In this document: positions 46,203-54,417 of the stretch, piece by piece
How positions within the stretch are numbered: the first letter of the stretch is position 1
Layout of the letters: every line of letters begins with the position of its first letter
Origin: G963666705 sp963666705
GTDB taxonomy: Bacteria > Pseudomonadota > Alphaproteobacteria > CADEGL01
Reading direction: 5' to 3'
Length of the DNA: 64,000 nucleotides
NCBI GenBank assembly: GCA_963666705.2
Contig: CAXXKO010000009.1
Location: 186,001-250,000, forward strand
Notes under the pieces: generated by a model
The model's input: the letters and a program-made list of their open reading frames with translations, nothing else
Database searches by the model: none
What the model was told of the DNA's origin: nothing
Position numbers and translations under genes: made by a program

Positions 46203-47434
46203 ATGTCCAGTCCGACTCGAACACGATCCGGGGCCTGCCAACGGCGCGGCGGCGCGGGATACGGGACCGTCATCGACGCCATCCATATGATCGAGTCGAT
46301 CGGCGCCGGCCGCGCCGTCGCGCTCGACCGCCTCAAGGCGGCGACGCGCAATGCGCGCGACGGCGCGACCATGCTGCAGGTCGTCCGCGGCGCGCTCTCG
46401 GGTATCGCGGGCCGGCTGGCCGCGATGCGTATTCTCGCCGTCCAGGCGACGGCGGAGTCGCGGTCCGACGAGGAGCGCGCCGCCCTCGATCGCCAGTTCG
46501 CCGAGCACCGGGCGGAGATCGACCGGATCGCCGATGGGGCCAGCTTCAGCGGCGTCCGGCTGTTGAGCGGCGGCACCTGGGCCGAGGTGGCGGTCGAGCA
46601 GGTGGCCAGCCAGCTGTTCTTCGCCGACGGGCTCGGCTTCCACTTGCGGCCCGAGGCGGGCTTCGCCACCTTCCGGTTCGCACCCGACACGCCGGCCATC
46701 GAGGCCGACGACAGGATCAGGGTCGAGTATGCATCGGCGGGCCCGCGCTTCACGGTCTCCAACACCACCACCGGTCAGATCGCCCATGCCCGCCTGCCGC
46801 GCCAGCCCCCCCGGCCCGGGCAGCCGGTGCAGATCGAAGTGCCGGAGCTCGGCCTGACGATCCAACTGAACGACGCCTTCGACGAAGAGCTGGACAATCT
46901 GGCCAACCGCGGTGGCCACGCATCGAACGAGCTCCACGTCGGCATGACCGGTCGCAGGGCAATGCGCACCGCGGTCACGAACGCGCTCGAGCTCGGCTTC
47001 CAGGTTGGCTGGAGCGGCGAGGACCGGACCGGATCACGCTCCGCCTGCCCTCCGCCCGACTGGCGGATCTCGATCGCGATCTCGCCGCCGCGGACATCGC
47101 CTCCGCCCCGGAGGCCGGCCGCTGTCTCGCCCTGTCGCGGCGGGCGGCGCTCGAGGTGGCGCGGATCGGGGCCTATGTCGAAACCATGGAGGATATCTTC
47201 GGTGACGCCGTCGAGCGGCTGTCCGCGAACGGCGACGCCGCCCACGCGCCCGATCCGGAGAAGATCGTCTTCCTCGCCAGGGCGGCCCTCGTTCGCACCG
47301 CCCTCTCCCGGACCGGCGCCCGTGCGGCGCGGCCGGGCCATGGCGGCATCCTCGCCCCGCGCTCGGTCCCCGCGATGCGCGATCTCCTGCTCGACCTCGC
47401 GCGCGAGGTCCGTCTCACGGGGGCCGCGTCGTAG
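46203..47434 (+). pseudogene. flagellin-like gene with a 5-bp duplication frameshift
   Basis: The N-terminal part resembles the flagellin D0/D1 helices: NARDGATMLQVVRGALSGIA, RMRILAVQATAES-type spacing and IDRIADGASFSGVRLLSGGT. The C-terminal part (RLADLDRDLAAADIASAPEA, ARIGAYVETMEDIF) is in another frame, also flagellin-like in its linker and final helix. The shift coincides with a tandem GACCG duplication at 47022-47031; removing one copy restores the expected DRITL strand. The first 45 residues look degenerate. No other flagellar gene lies nearby. It may be inactivated or phase-variable. Confidence 0.72.
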
Positions 47435-47543
47435 CCGGCCCGGCCACGATCGGCGCCGCCGCCACCGTGTCGTAACGAAATAGTAAGGGATCGGTGCCCT
47501 ATAATCGGCCACGCGGTCCCGTAGAAACCTGGAGCCTCGAGAC

Positions 47544-48053
47544 ATGAAGCCTGCGTATGTCGAATCCCTGGGCCTGATCGAGCGCCTGCACCGCCGCTTC
47601 CTCGAAGTGGTGCGCATCGAGCTCGAGCGGATGGGCGAACGTGGCATCAGCAACGTCCAGAGCCTCATCCTTTTCAACATGGGCGACGAAGAGCTGAGCG
47701 TCGGTGAGCTGACCACGCGCGGCTGCTATCTCGGCACCAACGTCAGCTACAACCTCAAGAAGCTGATCGACGCCGGTTTCGTGTGCCAGCGCAGCTCGCC
47801 CCACGACCGGCGCTCGGTGCGCGTCAACCTGACCGAGCAGGGTCTCGCCCTGCGGATGCGGCTGGAGGAGGCCTTCGAGCGCCACGCCGCGGTGCTCGAT
47901 GCGCGGGGCGTGAGCCTCCCGGACCTGGAACGGATGATCGCCACCCTCGGCGCCCTCGGGCGCGCCTTCACGGACCTGGGCGAGTCCGATTCCGCCGGCC
48001 TTGGCGCGCTCGGCCGGGGGCGGCCCCAGGTGGCGCTCGCCGCCTCGCGCTGA
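47544..48053 (+). CDS. MarR-family regulator, LdtR type
   Basis: This 169-residue winged-helix regulator begins MKPAYVESLGLIERLHRRFL and contains RGCYLGTNVSYNLKKLIDAG with the wing SSPHDRRSVRVNLTEQG. These match the alphaproteobacterial LdtR group, whose studied members control L,D-transpeptidase and stress-related cell-envelope genes. No L,D-transpeptidase gene lies in this window. The ATG at 47544 is well placed after GGAGC. It has its own upstream gap of 109 bp after the broken flagellin gene. Confidence 0.88.
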   Translation: MKPAYVESLGLIERLHRRFLEVVRIELERMGERGISNVQSLILFNMGDEELSVGELTTRGCYLGTNVSYNLKKLIDAGFVCQRSSPHDRRSVRVNLTEQGLALRMRLEEAFERHAAVLDARGVSLPDLERMIATLGALGRAFTDLGESDSAGLGALGRGRPQVALAASR

Positions 48054-48116
48054 CGCCCCCCGCGCGGGCGCGCGCACCCTTGGACACATCCGCATACTTT
48101 CAGGGCGTGCTTTCCG

Positions 48117-48192
48117 GTGCGCCCAGGTCCCGGCCAGGGCGCCAGGTCCGCATCAGCGCCTCGGCCGCGTCCATGTCCGCGCCGGCCATGCG
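48117..48192 (-). pseudogene. duplicated 3' fragment of the Sel1-repeat gene
   Basis: On the minus strand this encodes RRMAGADMDAAEALMRTWRP and GRDLGAP, matching the last 27 residues of the Sel1-repeat protein at 48647-50081 (RRMAGTDIDAAEALMRAW). The rest of the paralogue is absent. The copy has diverged by several substitutions, so the duplication is old, and it shows that the gene's 3' end was once repeated here. Confidence 0.75.
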
Positions 48193-48205
48193 TCGAAAAA
48201 AGGCG

Positions 48206-48328
48206 AAAAAGGTGTCAGGCACCTTTTATGCACCTTTTACGTGACGGTGGCCGCGCGAGCGCGCCTCGCCGCCGCCTCACCGCATCTATCCGGATAAGGC
48301 CCCATTATAAGGTGTCGGGCACCTTTTT
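48206..48328. repeat. REP-like palindrome pair
   Basis: Two short palindromes flank a GC-rich spacer: AAGGTGTCAGGCACCTT (within 48206-48227) and AAGGTGTCGGGCACCTT (within 48309-48328), each followed by a degenerate CACCTTTT copy. Repeats of this pattern are usual near REP-associated tyrosine transposases, but no such transposase gene is in the window. The stretch 48054-48384 otherwise contains only the Sel1 fragment. Confidence 0.7.
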
Positions 48329-48384
48329 GTATCAAGTACCTTTTAGGGGAGAGGGGACCTCTTCCTTCGCGCTCCAAGCGCTAG

Positions 48385-48646
48385 TACCCACTTTCATAAT
48401 TCCGTGTGCCATACGACGGCGCCCCGAGGTTCCCGGCTAGGAGCGCGGCGCGCCGTGATGCCGGGGCATCACAAGCGGCACGCGACGACGTCCGGGGGCC
48501 TCGGGACGCCGCCCTACGGGTCGCTTTTCCCGCCCCCTCGGGGCGTCGAGGACGCTTGACGATGCCCCGGCATCGCCGGCGCACCCCCTCCTACCGAGGA
48601 GACGGGAAAAGCGATCGTATGGCACACGGAATTATGAAAGTGGGTA
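48385..48646. mobile_element. palindromic CTAG-flanked element (type A, copy 3)
   Basis: This 262-bp element lies between CTAG at 48381-48384 and CTAG at 48647-48650, in the same orientation as copy 2. It is nearly identical to copies 1 and 2, with a few substitutions in the arms; some pairs look compensatory, others not. The right CTAG carries the TAG stop of the Sel1-repeat gene. It encodes no protein. Confidence 0.92.
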
Positions 48647-50081
48647 CTAGGGGGCGCCCAGGTCGTGGCCGAGGCGCCAGGCCCGCATCAGAGCCTCGGC
48701 CGCGTCGATGTCCGTGCCGGCCATGCGCCGGGCCAGGATGGCGCCGTCGCGCTGGGCGCTCGCGTGCCCGGCGGCGGCCAGCCCGTACCAGGCCAGCGCC
48801 AGCACCTCGTCCTGCGAGGCGGTACCAGCGCGCCGCGGCGGCGAAGTCGCGCTCGACGCCCACGCCGGTCTCGTGGAGGCGGGCCAGGTTGGCCTGGCCG
48901 GCGGCATCGCCCGCCGCGGCCGCGAGGCGGTACCATTCGGCCGCCTTCTCCGCATCCCGGGGCACGCCGAGGCCGTTTTCGTAAAGATAGGCGAGGTTGT
49001 TCTGGGCCTGAGCCTCGCCTTGGCCGGCGGCCGAGCGGTACCAGCGCGCGGCCGCGGCCAGGTCGCGCTCGACGCCCAGGCCGTGGTGATAGAGAGTGCC
49101 GAGGCTGGCCTGCGCGCGGGCCATGCCCTGCTCGGCCGCGCGGCGATACCACAGGGCGGCCGCCCCATGGTCCTGGGCCAGCCCTTGCCCGCGCTGGTAG
49201 AGGCCGGCGAGGTTGCTCTGCGCCAGGGCCGAGCCCTGCTCCGCCGCCCGCCGGTACCAGAGCGCCGCCCGGGCCGGGTCTTCCGCCGTCCCGCGCCCGG
49301 CCTCGAACATGAGGCCGAGGTTGACCTGCGCCCGCACCTCGCCCTGCTCGGCCGCCCGCCCGTACCAGGCGAAGGCCGCCGCGTCGTCCCGCTCGACGCC
49401 GAGGCCCGCCTCGTAGAGGGTGGCGAGGTTGTGCTGGGCGAGGGCGTAGCCGCGCTCGGCCGCGCGCCGATAGAGCGCGGCGGCCCGCGCCGGGTCGCGC
49501 CCCACGCCAAGGCCGCGCTCGTAGAGCAGGCCGAGGTTGGTCTCGGCCGGGGCGTGGCCCTCGTCGGCGGCGCGCTGGTACCAGGCGGCGGCCGCGGCCG
49601 GGTCCTCATCGACGCCCCAGCCGTGCTCGTGGAGGATGCCGAGGTCCGTCTGTGCCGCGGGCAGGCCCGCCTCGGCGGCGATGCGGTAGAGGCGCGCCGC
49701 CTCGCGGTAGTCCCGCGGCACGCCCCAGCCCCGGTGGTACATGCCGGCGAGTCCGTGCAGCGCCAGGACGTGCCCGGCCGCGGCCGCGCGCTGGAAGAGC
49801 GCCGCGGCCCGGGCGTAGTCCGCGGCCACGCCCAGGCCGCCCGTATACATGGTGGCGAGGTTGAACTGGGCGTCGGGATGGCCGGCGGCGGCCAGGCGCT
49901 CGAATTCGGGCAGGGCGGCGGCGTAATCGCCCCGGTGGTAGTCGAGGAGGGCGTCGTCGTAGCCGGCCCGGGCCGGCGCCCCGGCGGTGGCGGCGAGTGC
50001 CAGGGCGAGGAGGCAGGCCAGCCCCGCCCCGCGCCTCACCGGCCCCACCCGGCATAGTGCCGGACCCACCCGCCAGCCCAT
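48647..50081 (-). pseudogene. exported Sel1-repeat protein, frameshift near 3' end
   Basis: This gene encodes a signal peptide (MGWRVGPALCRVG to PARA) followed by about ten Sel1-like repeats of 36 residues, for example AQHNLATLYEAGLGVERDDA. Such proteins are periplasmic scaffolds. After ARWYRLA (near 48820) the reading frame shifts; the family ending QDEVLALAWYGLAAAGHASA followed by AEALMRAWRLGHDLGAP lies in another frame. The stop is supplied by the palindromic element's CTAG. Either a small deletion truncates the last 60 residues or the base call is wrong. The start follows yqgE by 14 bp, so they are co-transcribed. Confidence 0.82.
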
Positions 50082-50095
50082 GCGCCGGCCGCCGC

Positions 50096-50725
50096 TCACA
50101 GGTCGATGCCGCGGGCGTCCAGGCAGCGCCGCCACTTGGTGCCGGAGGCGTCGTCGAAGATCACGTCCTCGTCGGCCGGGACCACGAACCAGTCCGCGCG
50201 CGCGAGCTCGCCCTCGAGCTGGCCCGGCCCCCAGCCCGCGTAGCCGAAGGCGAACAGGTGGCGCCGGGGCCCGCCACCCCCGGCGATCGCGCGCAGGACA
50301 CCGACGCCCGAATTGAGGGCGTAGCGCCCGCCCACGGGGATGGTGGCCTCGTCCTCGTAGTCCGCCGTGTGCAGGACGAAGCCGATGTCGGTCTCGACCG
50401 GCCCGCCGAGATGGAGGCGCAAGACTCCCTCGGCCCCCTCGACGCCGTGGCCCAGGTCTGCGAGCATCTCGCCCAGGGGCCGCGCGGCGACGTAGCGGTT
50501 GACGATGATGCCGAAGGCGCCGGTCTCGTCGTGCTTCACCATGAAGATGACGCTCTGGGCGAAGCGGGGGTCGGGCATGCCGTCCTCGGCGACCAGGAGG
50601 CGCCCGGCGATGCTCTCGGCGCCCGCCGGCGCGCCGTGCGTCCCGGCCGCCGCGGCCGGTCCAACCCCCGCCGCCAGGACGAGAAGGGCGGTGAGCGCCG
50701 CCGCCGCGATGGATCGCAAGCCCAT
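50096..50725 (-). CDS. YqgE/AlgH family (UPF0301) protein with signal-like N-terminus
   Basis: The gene encodes about 209 residues. Family segments are PDPRFAQSVIFMVKHDETGA, FGIIVNRYVAARPLGEML, LHLGGPVETDIGFVLH and LFAFGYAGWGPGQLEGEL. Standard YqgE proteins begin near SIAGRLLVAEDGM; here about 30 residues precede that, including a hydrophobic stretch (AAAALTALLVLAAGVGPAAAA) resembling a signal peptide. The ATG at 50725 has GGGGAGG just upstream; a GTG four codons earlier is possible. The function of the family is unclear; an export signal would be atypical. Confidence 0.88.
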   Translation of the reverse strand: MGLRSIAAAALTALLVLAAGVGPAAAAGTHGAPAGAESIAGRLLVAEDGMPDPRFAQSVIFMVKHDETGAFGIIVNRYVAARPLGEMLADLGHGVEGAEGVLRLHLGGPVETDIGFVLHTADYEDEATIPVGGRYALNSGVGVLRAIAGGGGPRRHLFAFGYAGWGPGQLEGELARADWFVVPADEDVIFDDASGTKWRRCLDARGIDL

Positions 50726-50903
50726 GGGCCTCCCCACGCCGTCTCAGGAGCCAGCCGACATTTTCCCCGATGCCGCCCGGGGGCGCAACAGGGCGGCGGC
50801 GCGGGGCGGGCGCATCATTCGAAAAGTTCTTGATATGTACTCATCAAAGGATTATGTTCTGTATCGATCGTTGACGGCCGGTGGGGTCCGGTCCTGGCGA
50901 TCT

Positions 50904-51020
50904 CCCCCTCGTCCCCCCGCATGATTCGGGCGGCGGGTCCCCTGCAAGTTGCCTCCCTGAGCGGATGGGGCCGGGGCGGGCGCAAGCGCCCGCTCGCTGG
51001 GACGAGGGGGACCCGCCGCC
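50904..51020. repeat. interlocked inverted repeats (potential pseudoknot)
   Basis: CCCCCTCGTCCC (50904-50915) pairs perfectly with GGGACGAGGGGG (50999-51010), and GGCGGCGGGTCCCC (50929-50942) pairs perfectly with GGGGACCCGCCGCC (51007-51020). The order a-b-a'-b' interlocks the stems and the two right arms overlap by four bases, so they are partly exclusive. A perfect CGGGCG-CAAG-CGCCCG hairpin (50978-50993) sits inside. The 397-bp gap 50738-51134 contains no convincing gene; AT-rich flanks bound the structure. Confidence 0.75.
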
Positions 51021-51134
51021 GGCAAAATGGTCAAGGTTTGTCAAGGTTCGAGCCGGATTCCACTAACGCATTGATTCAACGTAATTTTATCTCTCACCAC
51101 CTTGACATGCCTTGACACTTTCGCCCATCCCGGG

Positions 51135-51485
51135 TCACCCCGTGGGTGGGGTGACGGTCTTGGCGGGGTATTTGGCGTAGAACAGGGAGGCGGTGCTGTC
51201 GCTCTCCAGGGTGAAGGTGGTGTCGGCCGGGATCCACAGGATGTCGCCGGGCCCGCACTCGTGGGTCTCGTCGCCGCAGCGCGAGCGGAACTGGCCCTCG
51301 AGCACGACGATGATCTCGTCGAAGTCGATGGTCGACTGCACGGCCGTCTCGGTCACGGCCAGGTAGCCGCAGCCCATGGTCGCGCTGTTGGTCTCGTCGA
51401 TGCAGCGCGTGATCATGGTGGTGGGGTCGTCGCGCCACGGGAACGGGTCGCCGCCGCCCTTCTGGAATCGCAGCACCTTGGCCAT
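51135..51485 (-). CDS. cupin-domain protein
   Basis: This 116-residue single-domain cupin begins MAKVLRFQKGGGDPFPWRDD. The barrel core is IIVVLEGQFRSRCGDETHEC followed by GPGDILWIPADTTFTLE. The usual metal-binding His pair of motif 1 is not evident, which resembles EutQ-type cupins. It lies downstream of two SDR genes on the same strand and probably belongs to their catabolic unit. The substrate cannot be deduced. Confidence 0.82.
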   Translation of the reverse strand: MAKVLRFQKGGGDPFPWRDDPTTMITRCIDETNSATMGCGYLAVTETAVQSTIDFDEIIVVLEGQFRSRCGDETHECGPGDILWIPADTTFTLESDSTASLFYAKYPAKTVTPPTG

Positions 51486-51569
51486 CTTCTCTCCCCCTCT
51501 CTTCCGGTTGCCTCGCTCGGGCGGCGACCATATACCGCGGCCGGCCGCGTCGGCAATCGGCGGGTCGCC

Positions 51570-52319
51570 TCAGGGCAGGGCCGTGACCCCGCCATCGACG
51601 ACGAGCTCGGTGCCCGTGATGTAGCCGGCCTTCTCCGAGAGCAGGAAGAGGCAGGCGTCGGCCTGGTCCTGGGTGGTGCCGATGCGCCCCAGGGGCACGG
51701 CGGCGGCGACGGCGGCCTGCGCCTCGGCGTCCCCGTCCCAGCGCGCCTGCATGGGCGAGAGGGTGCCGCCGGGCAGGATGGTGTTGGAGCGGATGCCATC
51801 GGGCGCGAACTGGATGGCGAGGGACTTGGAGAGGGCCACGACGGCGGCCTTCGAGGCCTGGTAGGCGTCCTGGGGGGCCGAGTCGCCGCGCAGGCACTGG
51901 ATGGAGGAGAAATGCACCATGGCGCCGCCACCCGTCCGCCGCATCAGGGGGACGGCGGCCCGCACCGTATGGACCATGGACTTCAAGTTGATGTCGAGCA
52001 CCCGGTCCCAATCGGCGAGGTCGATGTCGAGCACCGAGCGGTCGCGGCCGAACCACAGGACACCGACCGTATTGACCAGGTAATCGAGCCGCCCGCCGCC
52101 CGCGTAAGCGCCTTCGATGGCCGCCCTCGTGGCCGCCTCGTCCGTGAGGTCGGCCCGCACATACGCGGGCGTCCCCGGCCCGCCCGGCATCGCGCCCGGC
52201 GGGTCCTTCACGTCGATCGCGGTGACCCGCGCGCCGGCCGCCGCCAGGTCGCGCGCGATGTTGAGGCCGATGCCCCCGCCGCCCCCGGCCACGACCGCCA
52301 CCTTGCCCTCGAAGCTCAT
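51570..52319 (-). CDS. short-chain dehydrogenase/reductase
   Basis: This 249-residue SDR has the dinucleotide motif AGGGGGIGLNIARDLA, the NTVG variant of the NNAG motif, and the catalytic Ser-Tyr-Lys in HFSSIQCL and DAYQASKAAV. The C-terminus YITGTELVVDGGVTALP is typical of classical SDRs. The start at 52319 (MSFEGKVAVVAGG) is chosen over an ATG three codons upstream by family length. It follows the next SDR by 32 bp. The substrate is unknown. Confidence 0.88.
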   Translation of the reverse strand: MSFEGKVAVVAGGGGGIGLNIARDLAAAGARVTAIDVKDPPGAMPGGPGTPAYVRADLTDEAATRAAIEGAYAGGGRLDYLVNTVGVLWFGRDRSVLDIDLADWDRVLDINLKSMVHTVRAAVPLMRRTGGGAMVHFSSIQCLRGDSAPQDAYQASKAAVVALSKSLAIQFAPDGIRSNTILPGGTLSPMQARWDGDAEAQAAVAAAVPLGRIGTTQDQADACLFLLSEKAGYITGTELVVDGGVTALP

Positions 52320-52351
52320 GGGTAACACCCCCTCTTCGCCGCAGCTCGGTA

Positions 52352-53095
52352 TCAGATCCCGACGATGGCCTCGCCGCCATTGGGGCTCAGCACCTGGCCG
52401 GTGATAAAACCGGCGCGGGGCGAGGCGAGGAAGAGCACCGTGGGCGCGATCTCGCTGGCCTCGGCGTAGCGCCCGAGGGGGATGCGCGCGGCCGATATCT
52501 CGCGCATGCGCTTCTCCCCCCGCGCCCGCGTCGCGTCCGTCACCACGTGGCCGGGGGCGACGCAGTTCACGTTGATGCGCCAGGGCGCGAATTCCTTGGC
52601 CCAGGCCTTGGTGAGGCCGAGGATGGCGGCCTTGGCGGCCGCGTAGTGGGGATCGGTCGCATCCGCGATCATGCCGCTGATCGAGGAGACGTTGACGATT
52701 CGGCCGCCCCCCCTGGCCTTCATCCCGGGCACCAGCGCCTTGGTGGCGAAGAAGGTGCCCTTGACGTGGACGTCGATCATGCGCTTGAAGGCGGCCTCGC
52801 CGATCTCCGCCGTGGTCTTGCCCTCGTCGATGCCGGCGTTGTTGACGAGGATATGGACCGGCCCCGCGCGCGCCGCCTGGGCCGCGAAATCCGCCACCGC
52901 CGCGATATCCCCCAGGAGCGCGCGCGCCACCCCGCCGGCCGCCCGCACCAGGTGCGCGCTCTCTTCGGCCCCGGCGGCATCGATGTCCTGGATGATGACC
53001 TCGGCACCCGCGCCGGCGAGCGCCAGGGCGTAGGCGCGGCCGAGCCCGGCCCCGGCCCCGGTGACGAGCGCCACCTGGCCCGCGAGCTCGCTCAT
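52352..53095 (-). CDS. short-chain dehydrogenase/reductase (FabG-like)
   Basis: This 247-residue SDR has TGAGAGLGRAYALALAGAGA, NNAGIDEG, and catalytic residues in VSSISGMIADATDPHYAAAK. The C-terminus GFITGQVLSPNGGEAIVGI fits 3-oxoacyl-reductase-like SDRs. The ATG at 53095 overlaps the upstream 107-residue gene as ATGA, so the two are coupled. It is likely a catabolic dehydrogenase; fatty-acid synthesis is less likely because the genes around it are catabolic. Confidence 0.88.
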   Translation of the reverse strand: MSELAGQVALVTGAGAGLGRAYALALAGAGAEVIIQDIDAAGAEESAHLVRAAGGVARALLGDIAAVADFAAQAARAGPVHILVNNAGIDEGKTTAEIGEAAFKRMIDVHVKGTFFATKALVPGMKARGGGRIVNVSSISGMIADATDPHYAAAKAAILGLTKAWAKEFAPWRINVNCVAPGHVVTDATRARGEKRMREISAARIPLGRYAEASEIAPTVLFLASPRAGFITGQVLSPNGGEAIVGI

Positions 53096-53415
53096 GTGAG
53101 TGGGACCCCGTCGCCTTCGAGGAGCTCCCGCAGTGTCGCGAGGTAGGCGGCGCCGGCCTCGCCGTCGGCGGCCCGGTGGTCGAAGACGAGGGTCAAATAC
53201 GCGGTCAGGCCGGGACGGATCGGCGCCATCCGGCGGTACATGGAGAGGAGGTCGTCGTTACGCGCCCGCTCGACCTCGTCCATAAGCGGCGCCGACGCGG
53301 CCGGGAAATCGCCGGCCCGCTCGACCTCGTCCATAAGCGGCTCGACCTCGCGCCACAGGAAGTCGAAGACCCGCTCGCGGTAGGCCTGGTAGCCGGCATC
53401 GCTCTCGATTCCCAT
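53092..53415 (-). CDS. small protein with acyltransferase-like C-terminus
   Basis: This 107-residue protein ends LTLVFDHRAADGEAGAAYLA followed by TLRELLEG, which resembles the DHRxxDG catalytic motif and final helix of 2-oxoacid dehydrogenase E2 acyltransferases. The rest of that domain is missing. The N-terminal half (FLWREVEPLMDEVERAGDFP) looks instead like an acyl-CoA dehydrogenase N-terminus. PLMDEVERA occurs twice because of an internal 51-bp duplication. It may be a remnant fused from two genes. The start at 53415 has GGAAAGGA upstream, and the frame overlaps the SDR. Confidence 0.55.
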   Translation of the reverse strand: MGIESDAGYQAYRERVFDFLWREVEPLMDEVERAGDFPAASAPLMDEVERARNDDLLSMYRRMAPIRPGLTAYLTLVFDHRAADGEAGAAYLATLRELLEGDGVPLT

Positions 53416-53508
53416 GGCTCCGTCCTTTCCTCGCGCCGCTGTGCCGCTATCATAGCGTGGGAGGCGCGCGGCGTAGTCGTGGCGTGCATGGGGGGATGAG
53501 ACCAGGAC

Positions 53509-54417
53509 ATGAGCGCCACCACGCCGCCCGGGTTGGGCCATCATGCGCCCCTTCGCGGCATCGCGCTGACCCTCGGCGCCGTCAGCCTGTTCCCGGTCAT
53601 GGACGCGGTGGCCAAATACCTGGTCGCCGAGTACGACGTGATCCAGGTTGTGTGGGCGCGCTACGTCTTCCATCTCGGGCTCATCTCACTCCTGTTCCTC
53701 CGCCGCGCCGCCGCCCGCCCCAGATGGACCGGAGCCATCCACCTCCAGATCGTCCGCTCCCTGTTGTTGATGAGCGCCACGGTGCTGTTCTTCAACGCGC
53801 TCCGCTTCATCCCACTGGCCGACGCGGTCTCGCTCAACTTCACGGCACCCCTCCTGATAGTGGCCTTTTCAATCCCGCTCCTGGGCGAGCATGTGGGGCC
53901 CAGGCGATGGATCGCCGTCGCCATCGGCTTCCTCGCCATGATGATCATCATCCGCCCGGGAAGCGGCGTCTTCCACTGGGCCTCGCTCCTGGTGGTCGCC
54001 TCGGCCACCTGCTACGCCCTCTATCAGATCGTCACCCGGCGGCTGAGCGCGATCGACCATCCGCTGACGACCCTGTTCTTCAGCGGGCTGATGGGCGCCT
54101 TCGCGTTCACCGTCCTCGTGCCCTTCTACTGGCGTTGGCCGACGGCCCTCGACTGGGTGCTGCTGGCGCTCGTCGGCATCATCGGGGCGCTCGCCCACTA
54201 CGCCCTGATCCGGGCCGTCGAGGGCGCGGCCCTCTCCCTGCTCGCCCCCTTCACCTACGCACAGATCATCATGGCCACGGCCATCGGCTATCTGTGGTTC
54301 GGCGACTTCCCCGATCGCTTCACTATCCTGGGTGCCGCGATCATCATCCTCTGCGGCCTCTACGTCGCGCACCGCGAGGCGGTCGCCGCGCGCAAGGCGA
54401 CGGCGGGCGGCGGATGA
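53509..54417 (+). CDS. EamA-type DMT superfamily permease
   Basis: This 302-residue inner membrane protein has ten predicted spans in two EamA halves. The conserved pattern ALRFIPLADAVSLNFTAPLL followed by IPLLGEHVGPRRWIAVAIGF marks the first half, and AIGYLWFGDFPDRFTILGAA the second. Such permeases export or import metabolites, often of unknown identity. The ATG at 53509 follows AGGAC. It overlaps the next gene, a paralogue, as ATGA. Confidence 0.9.
   Translation: MSATTPPGLGHHAPLRGIALTLGAVSLFPVMDAVAKYLVAEYDVIQVVWARYVFHLGLISLLFLRRAAARPRWTGAIHLQIVRSLLLMSATVLFFNALRFIPLADAVSLNFTAPLLIVAFSIPLLGEHVGPRRWIAVAIGFLAMMIIIRPGSGVFHWASLLVVASATCYALYQIVTRRLSAIDHPLTTLFFSGLMGAFAFTVLVPFYWRWPTALDWVLLALVGIIGALAHYALIRAVEGAALSLLAPFTYAQIIMATAIGYLWFGDFPDRFTILGAAIIILCGLYVAHREAVAARKATAGGG

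Noticed and set aside
50844..51115. Small open frames in the gap between yqgE and the cupin gene
   Set aside because: They overlap on both strands of the interlocked repeats and show no conserved features.
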